Assembly (NCBI RefSeq): GCF_014467075.1
Contig: NZ_AP023027.1
Coordinates: 2,235,501-2,299,500, forward strand
Length of the DNA: 64,000 nucleotides
Origin: Anaerostipes caccae L1-92
GTDB taxonomy: Bacteria > Bacillota > Clostridia > Lachnospirales > Lachnospiraceae
Direction of reading: 5' to 3'
Shown: piece by piece, positions 17,601-26,550 of the stretch
Numbering within the stretch: position 1 is the stretch's first letter
Layout of the letters: each line of letters opens with the position of its first letter
The notes under the pieces: model-generated
Told to the model about the DNA's origin: nothing
Database searches by the model: none
What the model saw: the letters and a program-made list of their open reading frames with translations, nothing else
Made by a program: the position numbers and the translations under genes

Positions 17601-19463
17601 TCATATTATTCTCTTGAATTTTTTCTCTATTTCATACTTGCTCATCTTGATCATCGTCGGCCGCCCATGGGGACATGTATACGGATTTTCACACTCCATC
17701 AGTAGGTCTAAAAGATTTCTCACCTCCGGAAGAGACATTCTCTGGTTTCCTTTCGCCGACATTTTGCATGCCATGGAAGCGATCTTATCCGTGATCATCT
17801 CCGGATCTTTTTTCACCCCATCCGCGGTGAGAGAGTCCAAAAGCTCCATAAACAGTTCTTTCTCTTTCAGGCCGTATAAATTTGCGGGCACCTGCCGGAT
17901 ACAGAACTCATTGCCTCCGAACGCCTCGATCGTAAATCCGAGTTCCTGAAAGATGTCTTTTGTCTCTTCGAGCACTTTTGCCTCTGCCATAGACAGCGTT
18001 ACCACGTAGGGCGGCTCCACTCCCTGGCTGTAAATCTTTTTTTCTCTGAAGCTCTTCATGAGCTTTTCATAATTCACTTTCTCATGTGCCGCATGCTGGT
18101 CCATGATAAACAGCTGGTCTTCGTACTCGATCAGCCAGTAAGTCTTAAAAAGCTGTCCAATCACTTTCCGGTCCGGCTTTGCCTCCTCATCCAGAAGAGA
18201 GGTTTCATTGAGTGTCATCTGCTGTAAATCTTCTTTCCCGTCATCGTTTCTATAATTGACTCCGGCAAAAACAGACTTCTTTGCCTCTGGTTTCGCAGCA
18301 TATTTCTTCAGAGTCCCCTGTGGTCCGGCCGGAATTTCGGGAGCAGTATATTCTGCTGCTTTCTCCTCGTGACGCTCTTCTCTTCTCACCTGTTCAAAGG
18401 GCTCCGGCATTTTTTCCGGAAGCACAGGCTTTGCTTCTTTCTTCTGCTTTCCGAGCTCTGCTTTCGGTATCATCTCTCTGTGAGACAGCGTCTCCTTAAT
18501 GCCCGACGCCAAAAGCTCATACAGTTCTTTTTCGTTGCGGAAACGGATCTCCATCTTTGTCGGATGTACATTGACGTCCAGAAGTTCCGGCTCCACTTCT
18601 ATGTTCAGGCATACGAACGGATACTTGTGGGCCATGGTGAACGTTTTATACCCATCCTCAATGGCTTTATAGATAATTTTGCTCTTAATATACCTGCCGT
18701 TTATAAAATAACTCTCATAATTCCGGTTCCCGCGGGAGATAAATGGTTTTCCCACATACCCGTCCACACTGACCGTCGGCCCCTTTAACGAAATCGGCAG
18801 GAGAGCTCCCGCCACATCTCTGCCATATAAATGGTAAATGATATCTTTTACATTTCCATTTCCCGACGTATACATCTTATTCTTGCTGTTATGAATAAAT
18901 TTAAACGCAATATCCGGGTGGCTCAATGCCATATGCACCATAATCTGTTCTACGTATCCCGCCTCGGTCACCGGACTTTTCAGAAATTTCCGTCTGGCCG
19001 GCGTATTGTAAAACAGATTGCGCACAAGAAATGTCGTCCCGTCCGGAGCGCCGATCTCATCAAGTCCCTGTTCTTCTCCGCCAAAAATCTTATAAGAAAC
19101 TCCGGAAAAAGCCCCCGCGGTTTTGGTGATGACTTCCACCTGTCCGACCGCGCTGATGCTTGAGAGTGCCTCTCCGCGGAATCCCAGGGATGAGACGGAT
19201 ACCAGGTCCTCCACGGTGCGTATCTTGCTCGTCGCGTGGCGCAGAAACGCTGTCCTCACTTCCTCTTTCGGAATACCGCACCCGTTGTCCGTCACCCTCA
19301 TAAGAGTCATGCCGCCGTCTCTGATCTCAACGGTAACCGCTGTGGCTTTTGCATCGATGGCATTTTCCACCAGCTCCTTGACCACGGAAGCCGGCCTCTC
19401 GATCACTTCCCCGGCCGCAATATTGTCGATTGTCTTCTGATCCAATAACTGAATTTCTGCCAT
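17601..19463 (-). CDS. mutL: DNA mismatch repair protein MutL
   Basis: 620 residues. N-terminal GHKL ATPase motifs (ENAIDA, DNGCGI, GFRGEALSSI) and a C-terminal endonuclease domain with DQHAAHEKVNYE plus ACKMSAKG and CPHGRP are present, so this is the nicking-type MutL of bacteria lacking MutH. The linker (about 330-420) is Lys/Glu-rich. It starts three bases after mutS, a normal mismatch-repair operon. Confidence 0.97.
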   Translation of the reverse strand: MAEIQLLDQKTIDNIAAGEVIERPASVVKELVENAIDAKATAVTVEIRDGGMTLMRVTDNGCGIPKEEVRTAFLRHATSKIRTVEDLVSVSSLGFRGEALSSISAVGQVEVITKTAGAFSGVSYKIFGGEEQGLDEIGAPDGTTFLVRNLFYNTPARRKFLKSPVTEAGYVEQIMVHMALSHPDIAFKFIHNSKNKMYTSGNGNVKDIIYHLYGRDVAGALLPISLKGPTVSVDGYVGKPFISRGNRNYESYFINGRYIKSKIIYKAIEDGYKTFTMAHKYPFVCLNIEVEPELLDVNVHPTKMEIRFRNEKELYELLASGIKETLSHREMIPKAELGKQKKEAKPVLPEKMPEPFEQVRREERHEEKAAEYTAPEIPAGPQGTLKKYAAKPEAKKSVFAGVNYRNDDGKEDLQQMTLNETSLLDEEAKPDRKVIGQLFKTYWLIEYEDQLFIMDQHAAHEKVNYEKLMKSFREKKIYSQGVEPPYVVTLSMAEAKVLEETKDIFQELGFTIEAFGGNEFCIRQVPANLYGLKEKELFMELLDSLTADGVKKDPEMITDKIASMACKMSAKGNQRMSLPEVRNLLDLLMECENPYTCPHGRPTMIKMSKYEIEKKFKRII

Positions 19464-19465
19464 AA

Positions 19466-22084
19466 CTATTCCTCTTCTCTAAGCCTGTTCTGCAGAATAT
19501 ACAAATAGTTTAACGCTTCCAGCGGTGTCATGGAAGACAGATCCTTTTTCCGAATCTCCGCCATAAACGGGTGCTCCATCATCGGCTCACTGTCATTTGC
19601 AAACAGGGAAAGCTGCTGGGGCTCACTGCTCACCTGAATTTTCTGTGCCTGGGAAACAATATCACTGTCGCTTAACTCCGACACGATCTCTTTTGCCCTC
19701 TGAATGACCATATCCGGCACTCCTGCAAGTTTGGCGACCTGAATGCCGTAGCTTTTATCTGCTCCGCCTTTCACAATCTTTCTTAAAAATACAATGTTGT
19801 CACCCTGTTCTTTTACGGCGATGCAGTAGTTATTGACACTGCCGATTTTGCCCTCCAGCTCCGTGAGTTCATGGTAATGGGTGGCAAACAGAGTCTTGGC
19901 ACCTAAAAGCTTAGGATTGCTGATGTACTCCACCACGGCCCATGCAATGCTCAGACCGTCATAAGTGCTGGTGCCCCGGCCGATCTCATCCAAAATCAGC
20001 AGGCTGTCCTTGGTGGCATTCCTTAAAATATTCGCCACCTCGCTCATCTCCACCATAAAGGTACTCTGTCCGCTGGCAAGATCGTCAGAGGCACCCACCC
20101 GGGTAAAGATCCTGTCCACAATGCCGATGTTGGCTTTTTGGGCCGGCACAAAGGAGCCTATCTGGGCCATGAGAACGATCAGCGCCGACTGTCTCATGTA
20201 AGTCGATTTACCTGCCATATTGGGCCCGGTGATGATGGAAACCCGGTGCCGTTTACTGTCCAGATACGTGTCATTGGAAATAAACATATCATTGGACATC
20301 ATCTGCTCTACCACAGGATGCCGGCCCTCTTTGATATCGATCAGGCCCTTTGTGTTCAGTTTCGGTCTCACATAACCGTTCTGTTCTGCCACACAGGCAA
20401 GGGAGCAGAGTACGTCCAGATATGCGATGACTCCCGCGGTTTTCTTGATCCGCTCCATTTCTCCTGCCAGAGTTTCCCTGATAGACGCAAAGGTCTCATA
20501 TTCCAGCGCACACAGCCTGTCCTCAGCCCCGAGAATCGTGTCTGCCAGCTTGTTCAGCTCCTCCGTTGTATATCTCTCAGAGTTGGTGAGCGTCTGTTTC
20601 CTTATGTAATGTTCCGGCACCTTGTCTTTGTAGGAATTGGTCACATCCAGATAATATCCGAACACCTTATTGAATTTGACCTTCAGGGTTTTGATTCCGG
20701 TAGCGCGCCTCTCCCGTTCTTCCAGCTGCATCAGCCACTGTTTGCCGTCTGTCTTGGCGCGCTTTAACTGATCGATCTGTTCAGAAAAACCATCCTTGAT
20801 AATGCCCCCTTCTTTGACTGCGATCGGAGGCTCCTCCAGTATGGCATCCTCCAAAAGTCCTGCCACGTCCTCCAGCGTATCCAAATCTTCTCTGAGGCCG
20901 GACAGCAGGCTGTCACCGCATTCTTCAAGAATCGTCTTAATCGGCGGAAGCCACTGGAGTGATACTTTCAGGGCGATCATATCTCTTGGATTTATTGTTT
21001 GATAGCTGACCTTTGTCATCAGACGCTCCAGATCATAGACCGGATTCAGGTATTCCCTGATCTCTTCCCGGGCAATGGCCTGTTTGGTAAGTGACGTCAG
21101 CGCATCATACCTCTCCTCGATCTTTACTCGGTCGATCAGAGGCTGCTCGATCATACTGCGCAGAAGCCTGGCTCCCATGGCCGTTTTCGTCTTATCCAGC
21201 ACGCCCAGAAGGGAACCTTTCTTCTTTTTGTCCCTCAGCGTCTCGCACAGTTCCAGATTCCTCCGGCTGGAACTGTCGATGATCATATATTCACTTGTCT
21301 CATACGGAGAGACGGACATCAGATGATTTAACGCATTTTTCTGAGTCTCATGCAGATATAAAAGAAGCGCTCCTGTGGCAATCTTTCCCATAGGATGGTC
21401 TGAAAGGCCCAGACCGTTTAAATTACCCACATGGAACTGGGATTTGATGGCGGCCTCCCCCTGTTCTTCGTCAAAATAATAATGGTCAATATTGGAAACA
21501 GAGACGCCCAGCTTATCTTTTATAAATTCTATGTCCACACCGCTGATCATAAATGCGTCATTGCATATGATCTCGGCAGGGGCGAACTTAAAGATCTCAT
21601 CCACAACTTTGTGGAGTTCATCCATGGATGTGGTACGAAAATCTCCCGTGGTCACATCCACCACAGACAGTCCGAAACTGTCGTCGCTGCAGAAAATACA
21701 CATGAGATAATTGTTCTTCTCGTCTTCCAGACTCTGCTGGGAAATATTTGTTCCCGGAGTCACGATCCTGATGACCTCTCTCTTTACGATCCCTTTCGTC
21801 TGTTTCGGGTCCTCCACCTGCTCACAGATCGCAACTTTATATCCCTTCTCCACCAGTTTATTGAGATAGGAATCCACCGCATGGAACGGGACTCCGCACA
21901 TGGGGGCCCGTTCTTCCATGCCGCAGTTTTTTCCGGTCAGTGTGATCTCCAGTTCCCTGGAAGCCGTCAGTGCATCGTCAAAGAACATCTCATAAAAATC
22001 TCCCAGCCTGTAAAACAGAATGCAGTCCTGATTCTGTTCTTTGATCGCCATATATTGTTCCATCATTGGAGTTAATTTAGCCAT
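19466..22084 (-). CDS. mutS: DNA mismatch repair protein MutS
   Basis: 872 residues. The N-terminus has the mismatch-reading loop (FYRLGDFYEMF), and the ATPase has GPNMAGKSTYMRQ, the signature ASDDLASGQSTFMVEM and DEIGRGTS. It overlaps miaB by eight bases and is followed by mutL. A C-terminal QQLSLF element (about 828-833) fits the beta-clamp-binding motif. Confidence 0.98.
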   Translation of the reverse strand: MAKLTPMMEQYMAIKEQNQDCILFYRLGDFYEMFFDDALTASRELEITLTGKNCGMEERAPMCGVPFHAVDSYLNKLVEKGYKVAICEQVEDPKQTKGIVKREVIRIVTPGTNISQQSLEDEKNNYLMCIFCSDDSFGLSVVDVTTGDFRTTSMDELHKVVDEIFKFAPAEIICNDAFMISGVDIEFIKDKLGVSVSNIDHYYFDEEQGEAAIKSQFHVGNLNGLGLSDHPMGKIATGALLLYLHETQKNALNHLMSVSPYETSEYMIIDSSSRRNLELCETLRDKKKKGSLLGVLDKTKTAMGARLLRSMIEQPLIDRVKIEERYDALTSLTKQAIAREEIREYLNPVYDLERLMTKVSYQTINPRDMIALKVSLQWLPPIKTILEECGDSLLSGLREDLDTLEDVAGLLEDAILEEPPIAVKEGGIIKDGFSEQIDQLKRAKTDGKQWLMQLEERERRATGIKTLKVKFNKVFGYYLDVTNSYKDKVPEHYIRKQTLTNSERYTTEELNKLADTILGAEDRLCALEYETFASIRETLAGEMERIKKTAGVIAYLDVLCSLACVAEQNGYVRPKLNTKGLIDIKEGRHPVVEQMMSNDMFISNDTYLDSKRHRVSIITGPNMAGKSTYMRQSALIVLMAQIGSFVPAQKANIGIVDRIFTRVGASDDLASGQSTFMVEMSEVANILRNATKDSLLILDEIGRGTSTYDGLSIAWAVVEYISNPKLLGAKTLFATHYHELTELEGKIGSVNNYCIAVKEQGDNIVFLRKIVKGGADKSYGIQVAKLAGVPDMVIQRAKEIVSELSDSDIVSQAQKIQVSSEPQQLSLFANDSEPMMEHPFMAEIRKKDLSSMTPLEALNYLYILQNRLREEE

Positions 22085-23489
22085 TTACCTGTTCTCCCAT
22101 ATAATAAAAGCCTTTTTCTTCGGTAATCTTTACCCGGACGAGCTGTCCGATGAGGCTCTCGTCCCCTTTAAAATGTACTAATATGTTGTTGGAAAGCCGG
22201 CCGGTGACCATGCCGTCCTCGTGGGTATTTTTCTCTTCTACAAGGACCTCCTCCTCTTTCCCGATTCCGTCCTTCCTGTTGTCCTTGGAGCTTTCTTTGA
22301 TCACCTCAAGAAGCCGGCTGAACCTTTTTTTCACCACCTCCGGCTCCACCTGATCTTCCATGGAGGCCGCCGGTGTCCCCGTCCTCTTGGAATAGACAAA
22401 CGTATAAGCACTGTCAAACTTCACTTTCCTTACCACATCCAGTGTCTCTTCAAAGTCTTCTTCCGTCTCCCCGGGAAATCCTACAATAATGTCTGTGGTC
22501 ATCGCGATCCCCGGAATTTTCTCTTTGATCTTCTCCGCCAGCGCAAGATAGCTTTCTTTTGTGTAATGCCGGTTCATTTTCTTTAAGATTCTGCTGCTTC
22601 CGGACTGTACCGGCAGATGCATGTGACGGCATATCTTCTTCGAAGAAGCCATCACTTCGATCAGTTCATCAGAGAGATCTTTGGGATGAGGCGTCATAAA
22701 CCGGATGCGGGCAAGCCCTTCGATCTGCTCGATCTTCTGTAAAAGCTGCGCAAAGCTCACCGGCTCATCGAGATTTTTCCCGTAGGAATTTACATTTTGC
22801 CCGAGCAGCATCACTTCCCGGACTCCTTCCTGTACCAGGCCTTCAATCTCCCTTATGATGTCCTCCGGCTTCCGGCTGCGCTCCCGGCCCCGCACATAGG
22901 GGACGATACAGTAACTGCAGAAGTTATTGCACCCAAACATGATATTGACGCCGCATTTAAAAGAAAACTTCCGGTCGCTCGGGAGGTCCTCGACGATCTG
23001 ATCCGTGTCCTTCCAGATATCCACGATCATTCCTCCGGAATCTGCCCTTGCTTTCAGGAGCTCCGCCAGCTTAAAAATGTTGTGGGTCCCGAATATAAGA
23101 TCCACAAACGGATAGCTTTTCCTGATCTTTTCCACGACCTGTTCTTCCTGCATCATACAGCCGCAGAGGCCGATGATCATTTCAGGATTCTGTTCTTTTG
23201 CTTTCTTTACATGACCCAGGTGACCGTAAAGTTTCGTATTTGCATTCTCCCTCACGGTACACGTATTAAAGAGCACCAGGTCCGCATATTCTGTATCTGT
23301 CTGCCGGTAACCGATGGTCTCCAACACTCCCAGAAGTTTTTCTGAATCTTTCTCATTCATCTGGCAGCCAAAGGTGGTGATATGACAGGTAAGAGGCCTT
23401 CCAAGGCGTTCCTCCTGTGCCTTTACCCACTCTTTCATTTCTTCCATGTAGGAATACTGTTTCTGTGCTTCGTTATTATATATCTGCAT
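22077..23489 (-). CDS. miaB: tRNA-2-methylthio-N6-dimethylallyladenosine synthase MiaB
   Basis: 470 residues: an N-terminal MTTase domain (TFGCQMNEKDSE with conserved cysteines), a radical-SAM domain with CNNFCSYC, and a C-terminal TRAM domain. It adds a methylthio group to i6A37 of tRNA. GGAGAAT lies before the ATG, and a good promoter stands at 23532-23560. Downstream mutS-mutL-cdd-miaA are probably co-transcribed. Confidence 0.96.
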   Translation of the reverse strand: MQIYNNEAQKQYSYMEEMKEWVKAQEERLGRPLTCHITTFGCQMNEKDSEKLLGVLETIGYRQTDTEYADLVLFNTCTVRENANTKLYGHLGHVKKAKEQNPEMIIGLCGCMMQEEQVVEKIRKSYPFVDLIFGTHNIFKLAELLKARADSGGMIVDIWKDTDQIVEDLPSDRKFSFKCGVNIMFGCNNFCSYCIVPYVRGRERSRKPEDIIREIEGLVQEGVREVMLLGQNVNSYGKNLDEPVSFAQLLQKIEQIEGLARIRFMTPHPKDLSDELIEVMASSKKICRHMHLPVQSGSSRILKKMNRHYTKESYLALAEKIKEKIPGIAMTTDIIVGFPGETEEDFEETLDVVRKVKFDSAYTFVYSKRTGTPAASMEDQVEPEVVKKRFSRLLEVIKESSKDNRKDGIGKEEEVLVEEKNTHEDGMVTGRLSNNILVHFKGDESLIGQLVRVKITEEKGFYYMGEQVNG

Positions 23490-23531
23490 TGGTATTCTCC
23501 ATTCTTTTTCATTTCATGGCATATAGAGTTT

Positions 23532-23560
23532 ATTATAACAAGATTTAAAAAATCGTGCAA
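23532..23560 (-). promoter_or_regulatory. Sigma-A promoter for miaB-mutS-mutL-cdd-miaA
   Basis: Minus strand TTGCAC (23560-23555), 17 bases, TATAAT (23537-23532), about 43 bases before the miaB ATG. Confidence 0.75.
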
Positions 23561-23582
23561 ACCCCCTTGGACAAAAAAATGA

Positions 23583-23614
23583 CCGTTCAGAATTCTGAAA
23601 AAAATTCCAAACGG
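23583..23614. terminator. Bidirectional intrinsic terminator between glf and miaB
   Basis: Arms 23583-23594 and 23603-23614 pair over 12 positions with two mismatches. On the minus strand the hairpin is followed by TCATTTTTTT, ending glf transcripts; on the plus strand by CCTTTTTT. Confidence 0.75.
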
Positions 23615-23662
23615 CCTTTTTTAATTTTCTCTGTTAATCCCGGCAGAATATACACAAAAGTA

Positions 23663-24766
23663 TCACAGATGCAGTGTATCCTTCGTAAACCGCAGAGCAG
23701 ACTCGATGACTTTATCCATATCGTAGTATTTGTACTCCCCGAGTCTTCCTCCGAACAAAACTTTTTCTTCCTTTTTGGACAGCTCGCGGTATTTTTCAAA
23801 CAACCGGTTGTTTTCCTCATCGTTGACCGGGTAGTAAGGTTCCATCCCGTCTTCCCACTCTGCCGGATATTCTTTCGTGACTACGGTTTTTTCCTGTTTT
23901 CCGAATGCAAAGTGCTTGTGTTCGATCTTTCTCGTGTACGGCGTCTCCCGGTCCGTATAGTTCATGACTGCCACGCCCTGATGATTTTCTTCTTCCAGCA
24001 GTTCGTGTTCAAATCTGAGACTGCGGTAGGCCAGTTTTCCAAAACAATATCCATAGTAAGAATCGATCGTTCCGGTGTAGATGACCTTGTCCCCCATGCA
24101 TTCCAGTTCCTCTCTCTTTTCCAGATAATCTGTGGAGAGCATCACGTCACAGCCTTCATACAGCTTCCCAATCAGCTTGTTGTATCCTTCTTTCGGTATT
24201 CCCTGATGCGGATCATTAAAATAATTGTTGTCGTAGATGTACCGGACAGGAATTCTCTTGATGATCGATGCGGGCAGGTCCTTACAGTCTCTTCCCCACT
24301 GTTTTTCCGTATACCCTTTGATGAGTTTCTCATATATGTCTGTGCCCACCAGACTGATGGCCTGTTCTTCCAGATTTGAAGGCTCTCCCTCCACCTTCTG
24401 TTTCTGGGATTCTATGATCTCTTTTGCCTCAGCGGGAAATGTAATTCCCCACATCTTGCTGAAGGTATTCATATTAAAAGGAAGATTATATGTCTCACCG
24501 TGATAGTTGGCTACCGGACAGTTGATATAATGGTTGAATTCTGCCAGCGAGGTCACATACTTCCATACTTCCTCATTGCTCGTGTGGAAAATGTGTGCTC
24601 CATACTCATGGACCAGGATTCCTTCCACATCTCTGCACATGATATTTCCTCCCAGGGCGTCTCTTTTTTCCACAACCAGACACGATTTCCCCTGTTTTCC
24701 TGCTTCTCTGGCCACGACTCCGTTAAAAAGTCCTCCGCCCACTAAAATATAATCATAATGCTTCAT
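23663..24766 (-). CDS. glf: UDP-galactopyranose mutase
   Basis: 367 residues. The FAD-binding start (YDYILVGGGLFNGVVAREA), EKRDALGGN, HEYGAHIFHTSN and the C-terminal FGGRLGEYKYYDMD are typical of Glf. It interconverts UDP-galactopyranose and UDP-galactofuranose for cell-surface glycans. It stands alone, with its own consensus-like promoter and terminator and no glycosyltransferase genes beside it. Confidence 0.95.
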   Translation of the reverse strand: MKHYDYILVGGGLFNGVVAREAGKQGKSCLVVEKRDALGGNIMCRDVEGILVHEYGAHIFHTSNEEVWKYVTSLAEFNHYINCPVANYHGETYNLPFNMNTFSKMWGITFPAEAKEIIESQKQKVEGEPSNLEEQAISLVGTDIYEKLIKGYTEKQWGRDCKDLPASIIKRIPVRYIYDNNYFNDPHQGIPKEGYNKLIGKLYEGCDVMLSTDYLEKREELECMGDKVIYTGTIDSYYGYCFGKLAYRSLRFEHELLEEENHQGVAVMNYTDRETPYTRKIEHKHFAFGKQEKTVVTKEYPAEWEDGMEPYYPVNDEENNRLFEKYRELSKKEEKVLFGGRLGEYKYYDMDKVIESALRFTKDTLHL

Positions 24767-24790
24767 AAACTTCCTCCTTATATTTGGTTC

Positions 24791-24819
24791 ATTATACCTT
24801 GTACAATGAAAAATGACAA
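24791..24819 (-). promoter_or_regulatory. Sigma-A promoter for glf
   Basis: Minus strand TTGTCA (24819-24814), 17 bases, TATAAT (24796-24791); the glf ATG follows 25 bases later with AAGGAGG between. Confidence 0.8.
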
Positions 24820-24829
24820 TCTGTTTTTC

Positions 24830-24858
24830 TTGTCTCTTTGCTTATTTTAAAGTAAAAT
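24830..24858 (+). promoter_or_regulatory. Sigma-A promoter for the Na/Pi cotransporter gene
   Basis: TTGTCT (24830-24835), 17 bases, TAAAAT (24853-24858), then AAGGAGG before the ATG at 24916. Diverges from the glf promoter with about ten bases between the two -35 boxes. Confidence 0.6.
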
Positions 24859-24915
24859 AGAAGTAATGTATTTGTAAAATCTATGTTAAATTTTATATAA
24901 ACCAAGGAGGCAGCA

Positions 24916-26550
24916 ATGAGTTCTTTTCTATTACCGATGGCCGGCGGCCTGGGACTATTTTTGTACGGAATGAAATTGATGAGTGACGGTCTTGAGAAAG
25001 CCGCCGGTGCCAGGCTGAGAGGGATCCTGGAGTTTTTCACGACCAACCGATTTTCGGGGATGCTGGTAGGAATCTTCTTCACAGCCATCATTCAGTCGTC
25101 CAGTGCCTCCACGGTTATGGTCGTAAGCTTCGTAAACGCAGGCCTTATGAATCTGTCACAGGCAGCGGGCGTGATTCTCGGTGCCAACATCGGAACAACT
25201 GTGACTTCCCAGCTGGTAGCATTTAATCTCTCAGATGCAGCACCTGTTTTTTTAATGTCCGGCGTGATCATGGTCATGTTTGTACAAAACCCTAGGATTA
25301 AAAAGGCAGGGGAAGTTGTCCTGGGATTCGGTGTGCTTTTCACCGGCCTTACCACCATGTCATCAACAATGTCATTCCTCAAGGACTCACCTGCTGTCAT
25401 GCAGGCCCTTTCCGGACTGGACAACCATTTTGCTGCTGTATTGATCGGCTTTGTTATCACCGCCGTACTCCAGAGTTCTTCTGTAACGGTCAGCATTGTA
25501 CTTTTGATGGCCTCCCAGGGACTGCTGGGACTCTCCATCTGTTTTTTCATCATTCTGGGCTGTAACATGGGTTCCTGTGTATCTGCACTCCTTGCCAGTT
25601 TAAGCGGCAAGAAAAACGCAAAACGAGCGGCAGTGATTCACTTTTTATTTAACGTCTTCGGAAGCGCCGCAATTTTTACAATGCTCAGCTTATTCCTCGG
25701 CCCGATCACCGAGACGATCTTACATATATCAAGGGGCAATGTAGGCCGCAGCGTTGCCAACGCTCATACATTTTTCAAAATCTTCGAAGTCCTGATCATG
25801 TTTCCGAGTACAGGGCTGATTGTCAAACTGGCAGAAAAGATTGTCCCCGGAGACGAAGCAAAGCCTGCCCGCTCCGATCTTAACTTCATCGGTGAGTACC
25901 GATCTCCGATCTCCGCAATTCCTCAGGTCCGGCAGGAAATTTCCCGTATGGCAGAGCTTGCGAACAAGAATCTGGAACTGGCTTTCCACGCATTTTTAAA
26001 CTGCAGTACAAAACATTTGGGAGAGATTTACCAGAGAGAGGAGGAGATCGACAGTCTGAGCCAGAAAATCACCGACTTTCTCGTCAATTCCAATCTTCAG
26101 GAACTGCCCGTAGGTGACCGCGAGATCCTCGGCAGCATGTTCTATGCCGTCGGCGACATCGAACGCATCGGCGACCTTGCCGAAAATTTCGCCGATAGTG
26201 CCCGCTCAGCGGCTGACCACAATTCCCGTCTGAGCAAAGATGCGAAGCGCGAGCTTGTCAATATGTACAACGCTGTATCTGCCCTCCTGAAAGACGCCGT
26301 GGTGATCTTTAAAGAGCACAAAAAAGAGATGATCCCCGACTTTTATAAACATGAACAGGCCATAGACGCCATGGAACGCCGCTATCAAAAACGCCATCTG
26401 AACAGAATGGCCCAGGGCATCTGTGAGCCCCGGGCCGGTCTGTTATTTTCTGATATGCTTTCATCCCTTGAACGGATCGCTGATCACGGGACAAATGTTG
26501 CATTCTCTGTCATGGATCATGCAGACGAAGAGCTGCTGACAGAATCATGA
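24916..26550 (+). CDS. Na/Pi cotransporter family protein with PhoU-like domain
   Basis: 544 residues. The membrane half (about 1-310) has the two QSSS repeats that mark this family (IIQSSSASTV and VLQSSSVTVS). The cytoplasmic half (about 340-535) is a helical PhoU-like region. It probably imports phosphate with sodium, with the PhoU-like tail modulating transport. Monocistronic; its 3' end overlaps the convergent GH13 gene by six bases. Confidence 0.92.
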   Translation: MSSFLLPMAGGLGLFLYGMKLMSDGLEKAAGARLRGILEFFTTNRFSGMLVGIFFTAIIQSSSASTVMVVSFVNAGLMNLSQAAGVILGANIGTTVTSQLVAFNLSDAAPVFLMSGVIMVMFVQNPRIKKAGEVVLGFGVLFTGLTTMSSTMSFLKDSPAVMQALSGLDNHFAAVLIGFVITAVLQSSSVTVSIVLLMASQGLLGLSICFFIILGCNMGSCVSALLASLSGKKNAKRAAVIHFLFNVFGSAAIFTMLSLFLGPITETILHISRGNVGRSVANAHTFFKIFEVLIMFPSTGLIVKLAEKIVPGDEAKPARSDLNFIGEYRSPISAIPQVRQEISRMAELANKNLELAFHAFLNCSTKHLGEIYQREEEIDSLSQKITDFLVNSNLQELPVGDREILGSMFYAVGDIERIGDLAENFADSARSAADHNSRLSKDAKRELVNMYNAVSALLKDAVVIFKEHKKEMIPDFYKHEQAIDAMERRYQKRHLNRMAQGICEPRAGLLFSDMLSSLERIADHGTNVAFSVMDHADEELLTES

